Shown here: in pieces, positions 8,375 through 17,356 of the stretch
How the letters are laid out: every line of letters begins with the position of its first letter
How positions within the stretch are numbered: position 1 is the stretch's first letter
From: an uncultured Bacteroidales bacterium
Lineage (GTDB): Bacteria > Bacteroidota > Bacteroidia > Bacteroidales > P3
Assembly (NCBI GenBank): GCA_900317125.1
Contig: ONFR01000001.1
Coordinates: 1-64,000, forward strand
Length of the DNA: 64,000 nucleotides
Direction of reading: 5' to 3'
Notes under the pieces: generated by a model
What the model saw: the letters and a program-made list of their open reading frames with translations, nothing else
Databases searched by the model: none
What the model was told of the DNA's origin: nothing
Made by a program: the position numbers and the translations under genes

Positions 8375-8405
8375 CTTGCTATATCAAATATTATTCGTAT
8401 CTTTG
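8375..8405 (+). promoter_or_regulatory. Promoter upstream of the Zorya-like operon
   Basis: TTG at 8376-8378, 19 bases, TATCTTTG at 8398-8405, a good match to the Bacteroidota consensus. It is about 300 bases before the zorA ATG, so the transcript would have a long leader. Confidence 0.65.
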
Positions 8406-8506
8406 CAATCGCTTTCAAAAGGAAGAAAGCGGTAAGCAAGAAAAGCATTACGATACTGTCCTGTTATCGAAATACGCCAAATTTCAAGAAGGAGGACGGA
8501 GCATTT

Positions 8507-8638
8507 ATGCTTTCGCTTGATGTGTATGCTATGGGCTCACGCCTCGTGCATATCCTCAGGCGTGAGATATGTTCCATAGACCCCGTTCCTTCAAAGGTGA
8601 TTGGCGTTACCTCGATAACAACGGACATGAGTACATAA
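8507..8638 (+). other. Possible 43-codon leader ORF with a strong hairpin, upstream of zorA
   Basis: An ATG at 8507, 11 bases after AAGGAGG (8489-8495), opens a 43-codon frame that ends 65 bases before zorA. Inside it CTCACGCCT (8536-8544) pairs with AGGCGTGAG (8558-8566). The peptide has no recognisable domain, and another short overlapping frame exists, so this may be a non-coding leader. It could regulate the defence operon, which is inference. Confidence 0.3.
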
Positions 8639-8702
8639 CCTCATGCCTTTTCTTATTGTTAATAGTAAACTTTCCGTTGGAGGATCGGGCAAAAAAATAA
8701 CA

Positions 8703-10232
8703 ATGAACTATAGTACAACTATAATATTCACCGCGATTGTAGTAATTGTATGTTTAATCTGTGTAGCATACGTTAAGGCCAAGAAGGACAACGGGGATTT
8801 GGAGAAAAAGAAACGTTGGATTGAGCAACTACCATCCTTGGTCTCAACTATAGGTGTATTGGGTACATTCCTTGGTATCACAATAGGACTTATTGGATTT
8901 AATACGAAAGATATTGCGGGGAGTATTCCAATTTTGTTAGGTGGACTTAGTACGGCATTCTTCACGTCGCTTGCAGGCATGATAGGCTCCCTCATATTAT
9001 CAAAACAGGTGAACAGCTATTATGACGAAATAGAAAAAGGGGTGTCTGATGCCACTACAGCAGCATCGATGGTTGTTAAGTCAATTGAAAGCCTTATTTC
9101 GGAACAGAAAAATCAAATGCAAAATCAAAGCAGTTTCTATTTCAATGTATCAGCGAGAATCAACAATATTGAAAGTGTTATTTTGGACATAAAAACGAAT
9201 CAAGCGGATAAAGAACAAATCGATGAATTGCAAAAACAAGTCGAGGAGACTCAATCTCTGTTGAAGAGAGGAATTGTCGAACAGATAATACCAAGTCTTA
9301 AAAATGCTCAGGCAGATACTGAAAAGGTTGCAATGATAGTCCCCTATGTTCACCAACTAAATAGAAATATTGGTGAATTATTGGACATAGGTAATGCTAT
9401 ACCATCGCAGATGGATGAAGTATCAGAGAAAGTTACCAAACTCACAGACAAACTACATAGTGAAGTTGTGGAGATAGAAGATGCTATGGACAAGACAAAC
9501 AACCTCTTAGAATTGAAGTTTCACGAGTTTACAGAATTGTTGAAAAAGAGCAACACTGAAGCCTTGGTAGAAGTTATGAAAAAGGTTACAGAGGAGTTCC
9601 AAAAGCAAATGGGTGAACTAATTAATAAACTTGTCCAGGAGAACTTCGACCAACTCAATAAGAGTGTTGAACAATTAAATACTTGGCAGGTTGAAAACAA
9701 AGATATGATTGCCTCACTGACCAAGCAATACAAGCAGATGGCGGATAACTTTGATGCCACTTCGACCACCCTTACAAAGGTTGGTGGAGACACCAAACTA
9801 TTAGTTAGTGATGGTGGAAAACTGAGGCAAATTATAGAAGCACTTAATAAGGTACTCATTGAAGATACCAAGTTCATCGAAGTCTCATCGAAACTCGCCG
9901 AAACCGCAGATTTGACCAAAGATAATATGCAGAAGTTTGATGAATCAACTAAGTCTCTAAATGATTGGGTCCGCAAGCAGAGAAACTTCGTCGATGGAGT
10001 CACCTTGCTTATCAACAAACTTGATGAGATAAACAAGATTAATGATTACAGTGAAGAGTTCTGGAAAGAGACTAAGAAGGGTTTAAATGAGGCTATTGGA
10101 ACGATTCGCAGTAGCATTAATGCTCTAAATAATGAAATTGGTGAACTTGACGAACATTTCTACCAGAGACTAAATGCTACATTATCTGAATTAGATACTT
10201 GTATGCAAGCAATGATACAGGAAAGGAGGTAA
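8703..10232 (+). CDS. zorA: ZorA-like proton-channel/motor protein of a Zorya defence system
   Basis: A 509-residue MotA/TolQ/ExbB-family protein. There is a transmembrane helix at about 6-25 and two more at about 44-66 (STIGVLGTFLGITIGLIGF, the conserved MotA/ExbB core) and 75-100 (PILLGGLSTAFFTSLAGMIGSLIL). A cytoplasmic tail of about 400 residues is almost entirely coiled coil. A MotA core with a very long tail is the hallmark of ZorA, the inner-membrane rotor of Zorya anti-phage systems. I chose the ATG at 8703, which places the first membrane helix at the start; an in-frame ATG 60 bases upstream is less likely. zorB follows after 3 bases. Base composition is more AT-rich than mutS next door, as expected for acquired defence genes. 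Confidence 0.8.
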   Translation: MNYSTTIIFTAIVVIVCLICVAYVKAKKDNGDLEKKKRWIEQLPSLVSTIGVLGTFLGITIGLIGFNTKDIAGSIPILLGGLSTAFFTSLAGMIGSLILSKQVNSYYDEIEKGVSDATTAASMVVKSIESLISEQKNQMQNQSSFYFNVSARINNIESVILDIKTNQADKEQIDELQKQVEETQSLLKRGIVEQIIPSLKNAQADTEKVAMIVPYVHQLNRNIGELLDIGNAIPSQMDEVSEKVTKLTDKLHSEVVEIEDAMDKTNNLLELKFHEFTELLKKSNTEALVEVMKKVTEEFQKQMGELINKLVQENFDQLNKSVEQLNTWQVENKDMIASLTKQYKQMADNFDATSTTLTKVGGDTKLLVSDGGKLRQIIEALNKVLIEDTKFIEVSSKLAETADLTKDNMQKFDESTKSLNDWVRKQRNFVDGVTLLINKLDEINKINDYSEEFWKETKKGLNEAIGTIRSSINALNNEIGELDEHFYQRLNATLSELDTCMQAMIQERR

Positions 10233-10235
10233 TGT

Positions 10236-10949
10236 ATGGCAAAGTCAAATGTTTGGATGTCTGTTTCAGACCTAATGACAGGTTTAATGATTATTTTCCT
10301 GTTCGTTGCCGTGTCATATATGGTAAAGGTACAGGACAATCAATCAGTTCTAACGGACTATGTAGATACAAAAAGGAACCTTCACGACAAATTGGTAAAT
10401 GAGTTCAAGGGCGATACACTAAAATGGCAGATGTCTATCGGCAAGGACTTGACGATGAAATTTGAAAATCCGACCGTTCTGTTTTCTCAGGGTGAATGGG
10501 ACTTGACACCTCAGTTTAAAGACATTTTGGAGGAGTTTTTGCCTCGTTATTTTGATATATTACTGAACGATAGTTTATGTGATAAAATTCAAGAAATACG
10601 TATTGAAGGGCATACTGATACAGTCCCATATCCTAGGTTAGACCCAGACCCCTACATAGCAAATATCATTCTTTCACAACGAAGGGCTTTGAGTGTAGTA
10701 AAATATTTCAGGGAATTACCCTCCTTCCAACGATACACAGAGAAACAGCAAAGGAAAATTGAGTTTTGGCTTACCGCAAACGGTTTTTCTTACGGAAAGA
10801 CATTAGACGATGATGGAAAATATGCTATGATTACTAATAAAGCCATTAACTTGGATTTGTCCAGAAGAGTTGAAATACGCATAGTAACTAGTGGAGATGA
10901 ATTATTAGAAAACTTTGTGGAAAAGAATGAGAAAGGGCTATTCAAATGA
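10236..10949 (+). CDS. zorB: ZorB-like OmpA-domain stator protein
   Basis: A 237-residue protein with a short cytoplasmic start and one membrane helix (about 13-31). The helix is preceded by the Asp of SVSDLMTGLMIIFLF (Asp12), matching the ion-binding Asp of MotB/ZorB. After a linker comes an OmpA-type peptidoglycan-binding domain (about 75-225), with IEGHTDTVP at 123-131 and LSQRRALSV at 146-154. ZorB anchors the ZorA motor to the cell wall. The stop overlaps the start of the nuclease gene by 4 bases, indicating translational coupling. Confidence 0.8.
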   Translation: MAKSNVWMSVSDLMTGLMIIFLFVAVSYMVKVQDNQSVLTDYVDTKRNLHDKLVNEFKGDTLKWQMSIGKDLTMKFENPTVLFSQGEWDLTPQFKDILEEFLPRYFDILLNDSLCDKIQEIRIEGHTDTVPYPRLDPDPYIANIILSQRRALSVVKYFRELPSFQRYTEKQQRKIEFWLTANGFSYGKTLDDDGKYAMITNKAINLDLSRRVEIRIVTSGDELLENFVEKNEKGLFK

Positions 10950-11749
10950 GCGAAACACCGATATACGATTTTAATAAATTGAAATCAGCATTAACGAATC
11001 TGGGTTTTACAATAGGAGAGGCTGAGCCATATCGCCCACTTGATGTTGCAGATGTCAATTTGTCCAACGGTAAAAGTAGCGATGTTGAGATTACAGACGA
11101 GGGGATATTTTATGTTAACCCTGACAGTGGTGATAGACACCAAGTTTTTTTATATATGAGAAACTACAATATGGCCGATTGGGGGAAACCTCGATACCAT
11201 ATCACTAACTGCACAACCCTACAAGAGCTTGGGACTAAAAGATACCGAAGAGCAAATACTGGTACGGTAAGGGTATTCGATACAAGCCAACAAAGGGATG
11301 TTGAGGTTTCTGGATTACCACTTTGTAAAAATTGTCTAAGATTGTTAAGGGCAGCCCATAATTTACATTATGCATCAGATATGACTTCTGATGAGTTTGA
11401 ACAAATATTACGAGCAGCGGGCGAAGAAAAAGCGGATATAGAAGAAAACGATACCGACTTGGAAGGCTACATTTGGAAATGGCAAAAGATTTCACAGGCA
11501 TATAGAACAAAGAAGAATTATACATGTGAGATATGCGGTTTCTGTCCCGAAAACAGAATGGATAGGCAATATATACACGTACACCATAAGGACGGTAGAA
11601 AAACCAATAACAAAGAAAGCAATCTTCAATGTCTCTGTATCGCATGCCATTCAAAAGTCAATCAGTCTCATCAAGAAAACTTCTCGAAAGGAGCAAACAA
11701 GATTATGCTAGAATCTTTCAAGAAGAAATACCCCCAAGCTGGACGATAA
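10946..11749 (+). CDS. zorE: HNH endonuclease, probable ZorE-type effector
   Basis: A 267-residue protein. The N-terminal half (1-180) has no family I recognise; it contains a CKNC pair (127-130) that may bind metal. The C-terminal domain is an HNH nuclease: CEIC (194-197), HVHHKDG (211-217) with His213/His214, Asn226, and CIACH (231-235) with His235. Four cysteines probably hold a structural zinc. A nuclease directly coupled to zorA-zorB is the layout of Zorya type II, whose effector ZorE is an HNH DNA-nicking enzyme. The name rests on position and the HNH domain, since the N-terminal part was not compared with known ZorE. Confidence 0.7.
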   Translation: MSETPIYDFNKLKSALTNLGFTIGEAEPYRPLDVADVNLSNGKSSDVEITDEGIFYVNPDSGDRHQVFLYMRNYNMADWGKPRYHITNCTTLQELGTKRYRRANTGTVRVFDTSQQRDVEVSGLPLCKNCLRLLRAAHNLHYASDMTSDEFEQILRAAGEEKADIEENDTDLEGYIWKWQKISQAYRTKKNYTCEICGFCPENRMDRQYIHVHHKDGRKTNNKESNLQCLCIACHSKVNQSHQENFSKGANKIMLESFKKKYPQAGR

Positions 11750-11788
11750 GATTCTATCAACCTGTCGGGAGAAGATTGAACCCTGTCT

Positions 11789-11946
11789 TTCCTGATTTTG
11801 GTTGACAGTTTTTTGCTTTTTCCTGATGCGGTTGTCACTCGTCGTACTGGAGAAGTTGACAATTTCCTGACATTGTTGACAGTATTCCTGAAAAGGTTGA
11901 CAACTGCATGGTGTCTTTTCCTGATTTTGGTTGACAATATTCCTGA
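11789..11946. repeat. Array of TTCCTGA-N4-GTTGACA sites
   Basis: Five near-identical sites (starting 11789, 11820, 11864, 11885, 11918) and a half site at 11940 share TTCCTGA followed by about four variable bases and GTTGACA or GTTGTCA. Start-to-start distances are 31, 44, 21, 33 and 22, close to whole turns of DNA, so all would face one side. This looks like a protein-binding array. Ends of IS21-family elements carry several such internal repeats, so it may be a stranded transposon end; no transposase remains. Confidence 0.7.
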
Positions 11947-12000
11947 AGCTGCCCCAGACTCGATAACGAAATGTTATTGAGTTTATCCTCTTCATCCACA

Positions 12001-12108
12001 TGGTCGGACAAAAATCATACTATCAATGGAATACCCCAACGCCGTCGCCCATTTCGAGGAAAGAATCAAGCCTCTCAACCCGCTCTCGTTGATAATCACG
12101 ACATTAGA
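12001..12108. repeat. Degenerate direct repeat, copy 1
   Basis: TGGTCGGACAAA through CAATGGAATACCCCAAC and GCTCTCGTTGATAATCACGA matches 12190-12296. A one-base difference ahead of the shared ATG breaks the reading frame seen in copy 2, so copy 1 looks decayed. Confidence 0.6.
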
Positions 12109-12129
12109 GCCCACCATATTAGAGTATAA

Positions 12130-12323
12130 CGTTTCGTTACACTGTTGGATACCAGTAAGTTGTACAACCGGATTATTCGCCTTGCCTCATGGTCGGCCAA
12201 AGCCTTGCTAACAATGGAATACCCCAACACCGTCCCCAGCTTCGACCCCGAGATTCAAGCCATACAAGCTGCTCTCGCTGATAACCATGATGTTAGTCTT
12301 GCTTGCTCAGGGGGTCCAATTTA
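12130..12323 (+). pseudogene. Coding-like gene fragment (includes direct repeat copy 2)
   Basis: From about 12130 an open frame without a normal start reads LLDTSKLYNRIIRLASW, then SAKALLTMEYPNTVPSF and DPEIQAIQAALADNHDV, ending at TAG 12321-12323. It looks like the C-terminal end of a real protein, and the part from 12190 to 12296 is repeated in decayed form at 12001-12108. I do not know the parent family. Confidence 0.4.
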
Positions 12324-12330
12324 GACCCCC
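12310..12330. terminator. Terminator-like hairpin
   Basis: GGGGGTC (12310-12316), a 7-base loop and GACCCCC (12324-12330) form a perfect stem that overlaps the stop of the gene fragment. The U tract is short, so termination is uncertain. Confidence 0.4.
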
Positions 12331-12360
12331 TTTGAGTATCAGCAAGTTGCACCAGCAATT

Positions 12361-12700
12361 ATAAATTCATGGTCATTACATGATAATTCATATTATGATT
12401 TGAACACGAATTGCCATCAATTGCCATTAATTTATGGTTATTACATGATAATTCATGTTATGATTTGAACACAAATTGCCATTAATTGCCATTGATTTTT
12501 GTCGCGGTAATGCTCTTTTTTGAACACGAATTGCCATCTGATTGTCGTTAATTCATGGTTATTACATGATAATTCATGTTATGATTTGAACGCGAATTGC
12601 CATCAACTGCCATTAATTAATGGTTTTATGCTCTCGTTTTGAACACTAATTGCCTTCAACTGCCATTAGTAATGCTCTTTTGGGGACACAAATTACCATC
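12361..12700. repeat. Repeat R3 array, imperfect tandem units of about 50-66 bases
   Basis: Five to six AT-rich units in tandem, each running GAATTGCCATCAATTGCC, ATTAATTTATGGTTATTAC, ATGATAATTCATG and TTATGATTTGAACAC. Units begin near 12408, 12472, 12528, 12594 and 12646, preceded by a partial unit. Later units lack the ATGATAATTCATG block. There are no unique spacers, so it is not a CRISPR. A single related unit lies at 8208, left of the Zorya operon. Confidence 0.75.
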
Positions 12701-12771
12701 TGGAAAATAGAAAATTGAGAATTGAAAATTGGTCAAATCCGATGATTAATATTGAATACAAATCGATTATA

Positions 12772-12985
12772 AGGAAACCGAAAACTCCTACGGAGTATAA
12801 ATGGGGAGGGATATGACGTTGGCTATTAAGCGAGAACTCCTACGGAGTACCTGCCGAATCGTGCAATGCATGGGGAATATCCCTGCCCCGTAGGGGCTTT
12901 CGTTTAATAGCATACCAAGTTGATTGATTGGATATTTCTCCATCGGAGATTTCGAATAGGTATATTCCAATGACCGATTTGGGTT
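12772..12985. repeat. Repeat R1, right copy
   Basis: About 214 bases closely matching 6428-6640 in the same orientation, including CTGCCGAATCGTGCAA, GGGGAATATCCCTGCCCCG and the ends AGGAAACCG and GACCGATTTGGGTT. Heptamer-like AATTGA tracts lie just left (12715) and right (13005) of it. Confidence 0.85.
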
Positions 12986-13248
12986 GAAACACAAATAGCC
13001 ATCTGGAGAATTGAAAATTGATAATTGGTCAATTCCGATGATTAATAATAAACAGGAATTTCTATCTGATTGTCATTATTTTATGGTCATTACACAGCTA
13101 TTTGTGTCAATTAATCAATAATGATTATCTCGGCAATGGAATCGAGTTTCGGCCTCTTCGGGGTTGTTGAGAGCGGGGGGGGGATGTATTGTTTTGTCTT
13201 ACGCTGTTCTGTTACAGGTTGTTGCATGGCTATGGCTGGCTCGACCGA

Positions 13249-13366
13249 CCGTTACAGCGTTACAAGCGTTACAGCGTTACAGTGCCGTGAGGATACCCCC
13301 TCACCCTCGAAAAAATAAATTATACTATATATTTATATATATAAATATATATAAATATATAGTATA
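13249..13366. repeat. GTTACAGC cluster and AT-only palindrome
   Basis: Four GTTACA(A)GC units (13249-13285) are followed by a 46-base, almost perfect palindrome made only of A and T apart from one C and one G (13321-13366). The GTTACAGC units are inverted relative to the TGTAACGC units at 13402. The region could extrude as a cruciform. Confidence 0.75.
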
Positions 13367-13401
13367 AAATTTCTTTTACCTATTGGGTCATGTATTTTGT
13401 A

Positions 13402-13459
13402 CTGTAACGCTGTAACGGTGTAACGCCTTGAAGTCGGGGCTGACGATAACCCGCCGTGG
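13402..13459. repeat. Repeat R2, right copy
   Basis: TGTAACGCTGTAACGGTGTAACGCC then GAAGTC-GGGGCTGAC-ATAACCCGCCGTGG, matching 8131-8179 in order and orientation with one extra TGTAACG unit. Confidence 0.75.
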
Positions 13460-13919
13460 GTGGCAATGCTGAAGGTGTCCGGCTTGTTGCTTGCCAGGGG
13501 AGGCTATCGCCTCAGATATGGGGGGCGAGATGGTTTGTGAAATTTTTTTTCGGGTTTATTCGTAGACCGCAACGCAAGTGTCGTATCTTTGCATCGTGAT
13601 TGAGTCGGGACGCACTTCGCGGAAACGCATGGGTTTCTTCGCTGTATCTCCAGTGTAACTCCACCGAATCTCCACCGATGCTTCGCTCAGACGCCATTTC
13701 CCGGGGCGGCGTTTGATAGAAGAAAGGCACGGGGCTCGGCTCGGTCACAGCGTTGCAGAAGCAACAAGAGTTCTTTGACATTTTGTGTTTTGGTTTGACT
13801 GCGCCGATGGGCAATCGGAGGGACGGGCTGACGGGCAGTTTTATTTTGGGGGTGTCACAATAAAATAGGGTCGGGGCCGTTACAAAGTATCCGTATCTGA
13901 AATGCGGAAGAAGTGATTT
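13460..13919. other. Non-coding stretch upstream of mutS
   Basis: Apart from the TATCTTTG element I see no gene on the sense strand. A long antisense frame runs through it into mutS but has no protein-like features. Confidence 0.5.
13584..13591 (+). promoter_or_regulatory. Probable -7 element for mutS
   Basis: TATCTTTG followed by GCATCG, as in the other promoters here. No TTTG lies at the right distance upstream, and the implied leader is over 300 bases, so the assignment to mutS is tentative. Confidence 0.4.
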
Positions 13920-16556
13920 ATGGCTAAAAACGCAGAGAACGATTCCCCCCTGATGAGGCAGCATGCAGAGATGAAACGCAAGTTTCCGGATGCGATGCTG
14001 TTGTTCCGTGTGGGTGATTTCTACGAGACTTTTGGAGAGGATGCCCGCAAGGCGTCGCAGATATTGGGGATAACCCTTACACGCAAAGCCAGCGGCGGTG
14101 GCGGCTATACCGATTTGGCGGGCATTCCATACCATGCGGTGGACCAATATCTGCCAAGGTTGGTGAGGGCGGGGCTGCGTGTGGCCATCTGCGAGCAGCT
14201 GGAAGACCCCAAGACGGTGAAGGGGCTGGTGAAACGCGGCATCACCGAGCTGGTCACTCCCGGCGTGTCGTACAACGACATGGTGCTGGACGTGAAAGAG
14301 AACAATTTCCTTTGCGGCCTGCATCTCGGGGACAAGATTCACGGCATATCGTTCCTCGATGTCTCTACTGGCGAGTTCTATGTGGCACAGGGCGACATCG
14401 CCTATATCGACAAGCTGATGCAGAACTTCCACCCGTCGGAGGTGGTGCTGCAGCGTAAAAAACTGCACTGGTTTCTGGACCATTTCACCGAGAAATACTA
14501 CACCAACACGTTTGACGACTGGGTTTTCACAGCAGACTTTGCCAACGAGCTGCTGATGAAACAATTCGGCACCACCTCGCTGAAAGGTTTCGGTGTAGAG
14601 GAACTGACCGAAGGTGTCATTGCCGCAGGGGCGGCGCTCTATTACCTGCAGGACACCCAGCACGACCGGACGCAGCATATATGCCGAATCAACCGTATCG
14701 AAGAGGACCGGTATGTGTGGCTGGACAAGTTCACGGTGCGCAATCTTGAGCTGGTCTATTCCCCTCACGAGAATGCCCGCACCCTGCTCGACGTGCTGGA
14801 CCAGGCCGTCACCCCCATGGGCTCCCGCCTCTTGCGCAGATGGATTGTGATGCCACTGAAGGAACGCTCGGCCATTGAAGAACGTCTCCATGTTGTGGAC
14901 GTCCTTGTGCGCAACAGGGAGCTGGCCACACGTTTGCTGCCCCAGATTCAGGCTGTGGGCGACTTGGAACGCCTTATCTCGAAGGTGTCGGTGGGACGTA
15001 TCAATCCCCGCGAGTTGCAGCAGCTGAGGCGCTCGCTCGGCGCCATCGCCCAGATACAGCAGTTGTGCCAACAGGTGGGCGACGAGTCGTTCAAACGGAT
15101 GTCGGAACAGCTCAATCCCTGCCAGAACATCTCCGAGCGTATCGGCCGAGAGATTCAAGAAGAGCCGCCGGTGAAACTGGACAAGGGTGGCGTCATCAAC
15201 AACGGGGTGAATGCCGAACTCGACGAGCTGCGTTCGATGGCAGGCACGGGGAAGGAGTATCTCATGTCCATCCAGCAACGCGAGAGCGAGCGCACGGGAA
15301 TCCCGTCGCTGAAAGTCGGTTTCAACAATATCTTCGGTTATTATCTCGAGGTGACCAACACCCACAAGGACAAGGTCCCGCCCGAATGGACACGCAAGCA
15401 AACCCTTACCAATGCCGAACGTTACATTACTCCCGAACTGAAGGAATACGAAGAGAAGATACTCGGGGCGGAGGAGCGCATCCTGGTGCTTGAGGCCCAA
15501 CTCTACGAGCAACTGCTGCAGGCTTTGATGGCCTATCTCGAGCCCATCCAATACGACGCCCAGATTATTGCAAGGCTGGATTGTCTGCAGTGTTTTGCCG
15601 AGGTGGCGCTAGCCAACAACTACTGCCGTCCGGAGGTCAACGACGACACAACCATCGAAATAAAAGAAGGACGGCATCCCGTCATCGAGACCCAGCTGCC
15701 GCTTGGCGAGCAGTATGTGAGCAACAACGTACTCCTCAACAACGATACGCAGCAGATCATCATCATCACAGGCCCCAACATGTCGGGTAAATCGGCCCTG
15801 TTGAGGCAGACCGCCCTGATAGTGCTCATGGCCCAGATGGGTTGCTACTGCCCCGCCCAGGAGGCAAAGATCGGCATTGTGGACAAAATCTTCACCCGGG
15901 TGGGAGCATCGGACAATATCTCCTCCGGCGAGTCCACTTTCATGGTTGAGATGAACGAGACCGCCAGCATCCTCAACAACGTCTCGGACCGCAGCCTGGT
16001 GCTGCTGGATGAGATAGGCCGTGGCACCTCCACTTACGACGGCATCTCTATTGCTTGGGCCATCACCGAATATCTGCACAATTATCCCAAGGCACGCGCC
16101 AAGGTCATGTTCGCCACCCACTACCACGAACTGATTGAGATGGCCGACCAGTACGAGCGTATCCAGAACTACCATATCTCTGTACGCGAGGTGGCCAACA
16201 AGGTTATCTTTATGCGCAAACTGGAACCGGGCGGCAGCGAGCACAGCTTTGGTATCCATGTGGCCCGGATGGCGGGCATGCCGGCACAGGTGCTGAAACG
16301 TGCCAACAGCATGTTGGAACTGCTGGAATCGAAAAACGAGAAGATATCCGACCAGCACCCCAAGGGCGTCAAACCGAAGAAAAAGGTAGTAGAGGAAAAG
16401 CCCGGAGCAGGCTATCAGCTCAGCTTTATCCAACTGGACGACCCAACCCTGTTGGAAATCCGCGACAAACTGCTGGATATCGATATTGATTCCCTCACCC
16501 CCCTCGAGGCACTGTTGAAGCTGAACGAGATTAAGAAACTTGTGGCGAAGAAGTGA
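13920..16556 (+). CDS. mutS: DNA mismatch repair protein MutS
   Basis: An 878-residue MutS. The N-terminal mismatch-binding domain has the Phe-X-Glu motif in GDFYETFG (Phe34, Glu36). Connector, lever and clamp domains follow. The C-terminal ATPase has Walker [12 protein letters not shown] at about 618-628, Walker [14 protein letters not shown] and the MFATHYHEL switch. The usual Ala of GPNMAGKS is Ser here, a mild variant. MutS recognises mispairs and calls MutL. Length and domain order are normal for the MutS1 type. The gene stands alone, between the repeat-rich region and the tRNA cluster. Confidence 0.97.
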   Translation: MAKNAENDSPLMRQHAEMKRKFPDAMLLFRVGDFYETFGEDARKASQILGITLTRKASGGGGYTDLAGIPYHAVDQYLPRLVRAGLRVAICEQLEDPKTVKGLVKRGITELVTPGVSYNDMVLDVKENNFLCGLHLGDKIHGISFLDVSTGEFYVAQGDIAYIDKLMQNFHPSEVVLQRKKLHWFLDHFTEKYYTNTFDDWVFTADFANELLMKQFGTTSLKGFGVEELTEGVIAAGAALYYLQDTQHDRTQHICRINRIEEDRYVWLDKFTVRNLELVYSPHENARTLLDVLDQAVTPMGSRLLRRWIVMPLKERSAIEERLHVVDVLVRNRELATRLLPQIQAVGDLERLISKVSVGRINPRELQQLRRSLGAIAQIQQLCQQVGDESFKRMSEQLNPCQNISERIGREIQEEPPVKLDKGGVINNGVNAELDELRSMAGTGKEYLMSIQQRESERTGIPSLKVGFNNIFGYYLEVTNTHKDKVPPEWTRKQTLTNAERYITPELKEYEEKILGAEERILVLEAQLYEQLLQALMAYLEPIQYDAQIIARLDCLQCFAEVALANNYCRPEVNDDTTIEIKEGRHPVIETQLPLGEQYVSNNVLLNNDTQQIIIITGPNMSGKSALLRQTALIVLMAQMGCYCPAQEAKIGIVDKIFTRVGASDNISSGESTFMVEMNETASILNNVSDRSLVLLDEIGRGTSTYDGISIAWAITEYLHNYPKARAKVMFATHYHELIEMADQYERIQNYHISVREVANKVIFMRKLEPGGSEHSFGIHVARMAGMPAQVLKRANSMLELLESKNEKISDQHPKGVKPKKKVVEEKPGAGYQLSFIQLDDPTLLEIRDKLLDIDIDSLTPLEALLKLNEIKKLVAKK

Positions 16557-16807
16557 CATCGAGTAAAGTGAGTCGAGAAAGAGGTGATTGGTTTCCCCAT
16601 CGCAGGGCGTCTTCACCCACCTTTTCGGACAGCCCTCTCAATAGGATAATTTAGCATCCAAAAACGTGTAAAAAAGATGTGTCGATTTATGTGAAAAATG
16701 GCCTCCAACTGGGTGGGAAAAGCGAGTTTTGCGGCACAGGATAGAAGGTGTGTTTGAAAAAATAGCTAGTGAAAATGAGAGTGTTGTAACTTTTCTTCAA
16801 AAAAAGT
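16557..16807. other. Intergenic DNA between mutS and the tRNA promoter
   Basis: No gene, repeat or strong terminator hairpin seen. Confidence 0.5.
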
Positions 16808-16838
16808 TTTGCTGAATGGAAAAAAGTTCGTACTTTTG
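16808..16838 (+). promoter_or_regulatory. Promoter of the tRNA cluster
   Basis: TTTG (16808-16811), 19 bases, TACTTTTG (16831-16838): an exact fit to the Bacteroidota TTTG-N19-TAnnTTTG consensus, 50 bases before the first tRNA. Confidence 0.8.
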
Positions 16839-16887
16839 CACCCGCTTTTGAAGGCAGAGAGGCACTTGAAATAGTGACAAACAGAAC

Positions 16888-16960
<73 letters not shown>

Positions 16961-16986
16961 CAAAGAAGTGTAATAATTGGTTGTAA

Positions 16987-17059
<73 letters not shown>

Positions 17060-17114
17060 CCAGAGGTCACCAAACCTAACTAGTCATTCTGGTAACTCAT
17101 AGAGTAGTTAGAGC

Positions 17115-17197
17115 GCTCTGGTGGTGGAATGGTAGACACGAGGGACTTAAAATCCCTTGCCCGCAAGGGCGTGTGGGTTCAAGTCCCACCCGGAGTA
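17115..17197 (+). tRNA. tRNA-Leu (TAA)
   Basis: Acceptor GCTCTGG pairs with CCGGAGT. Anticodon loop CTTAAAA gives TAA. A long variable arm (TGCCCGCAAGGGCG region) marks it as class II leucine tRNA, 83 bases. Confidence 0.95.
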
Positions 17198-17277
17198 CAA
17201 AAAAGAAGAGTAATTTGAAATAGTAATAAGCCAAAAGCACCGAGTAGACATTACTCGTAGCTCGAAGCATATAAGTT

Positions 17278-17350
17278 GTCTTGGTAGCTCAGTTGGTAGA
17301 GCAATTGACTCTTAATCAATGGGTCCAGGGTTCGAGTCCCTGCCAGGACA
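17278..17350 (+). tRNA. tRNA-Lys (CTT)
   Basis: Acceptor GTCTTGG pairs with CCAGGAC. Anticodon loop CTCTTAA gives CTT. Normal cloverleaf of 73 bases. Confidence 0.95.
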
Positions 17351-17356
17351 CTACTG

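Noticed and set aside
8075..8638. 187-codon frame across the repeats left of the Zorya operon
   Set aside because: It passes through repeats R2 and R3 and a promoter; only its last 43 codons were kept as a tentative leader ORF.
11671..12001. Arg/Lys-rich frames opposite the TTCCTGA array
   Set aside because: Their repeats simply translate the DNA repeat units; no start context or homology.
12361..12700. CRISPR-like array
   Set aside because: Units are tandem and similar throughout with no distinct spacers, and no cas genes are nearby.
13512..15551. 679-codon open frame antisense to mutS
   Set aside because: It lies in the mutS coding sequence on the other strand and runs into repeats; composition is biased by codon position of mutS and no domain is seen.
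15609..16616. 335-codon open frame antisense to the mutS ATPase domain
   Set aside because: Overlaps the conserved MutS ATPase and has no protein-like pattern.
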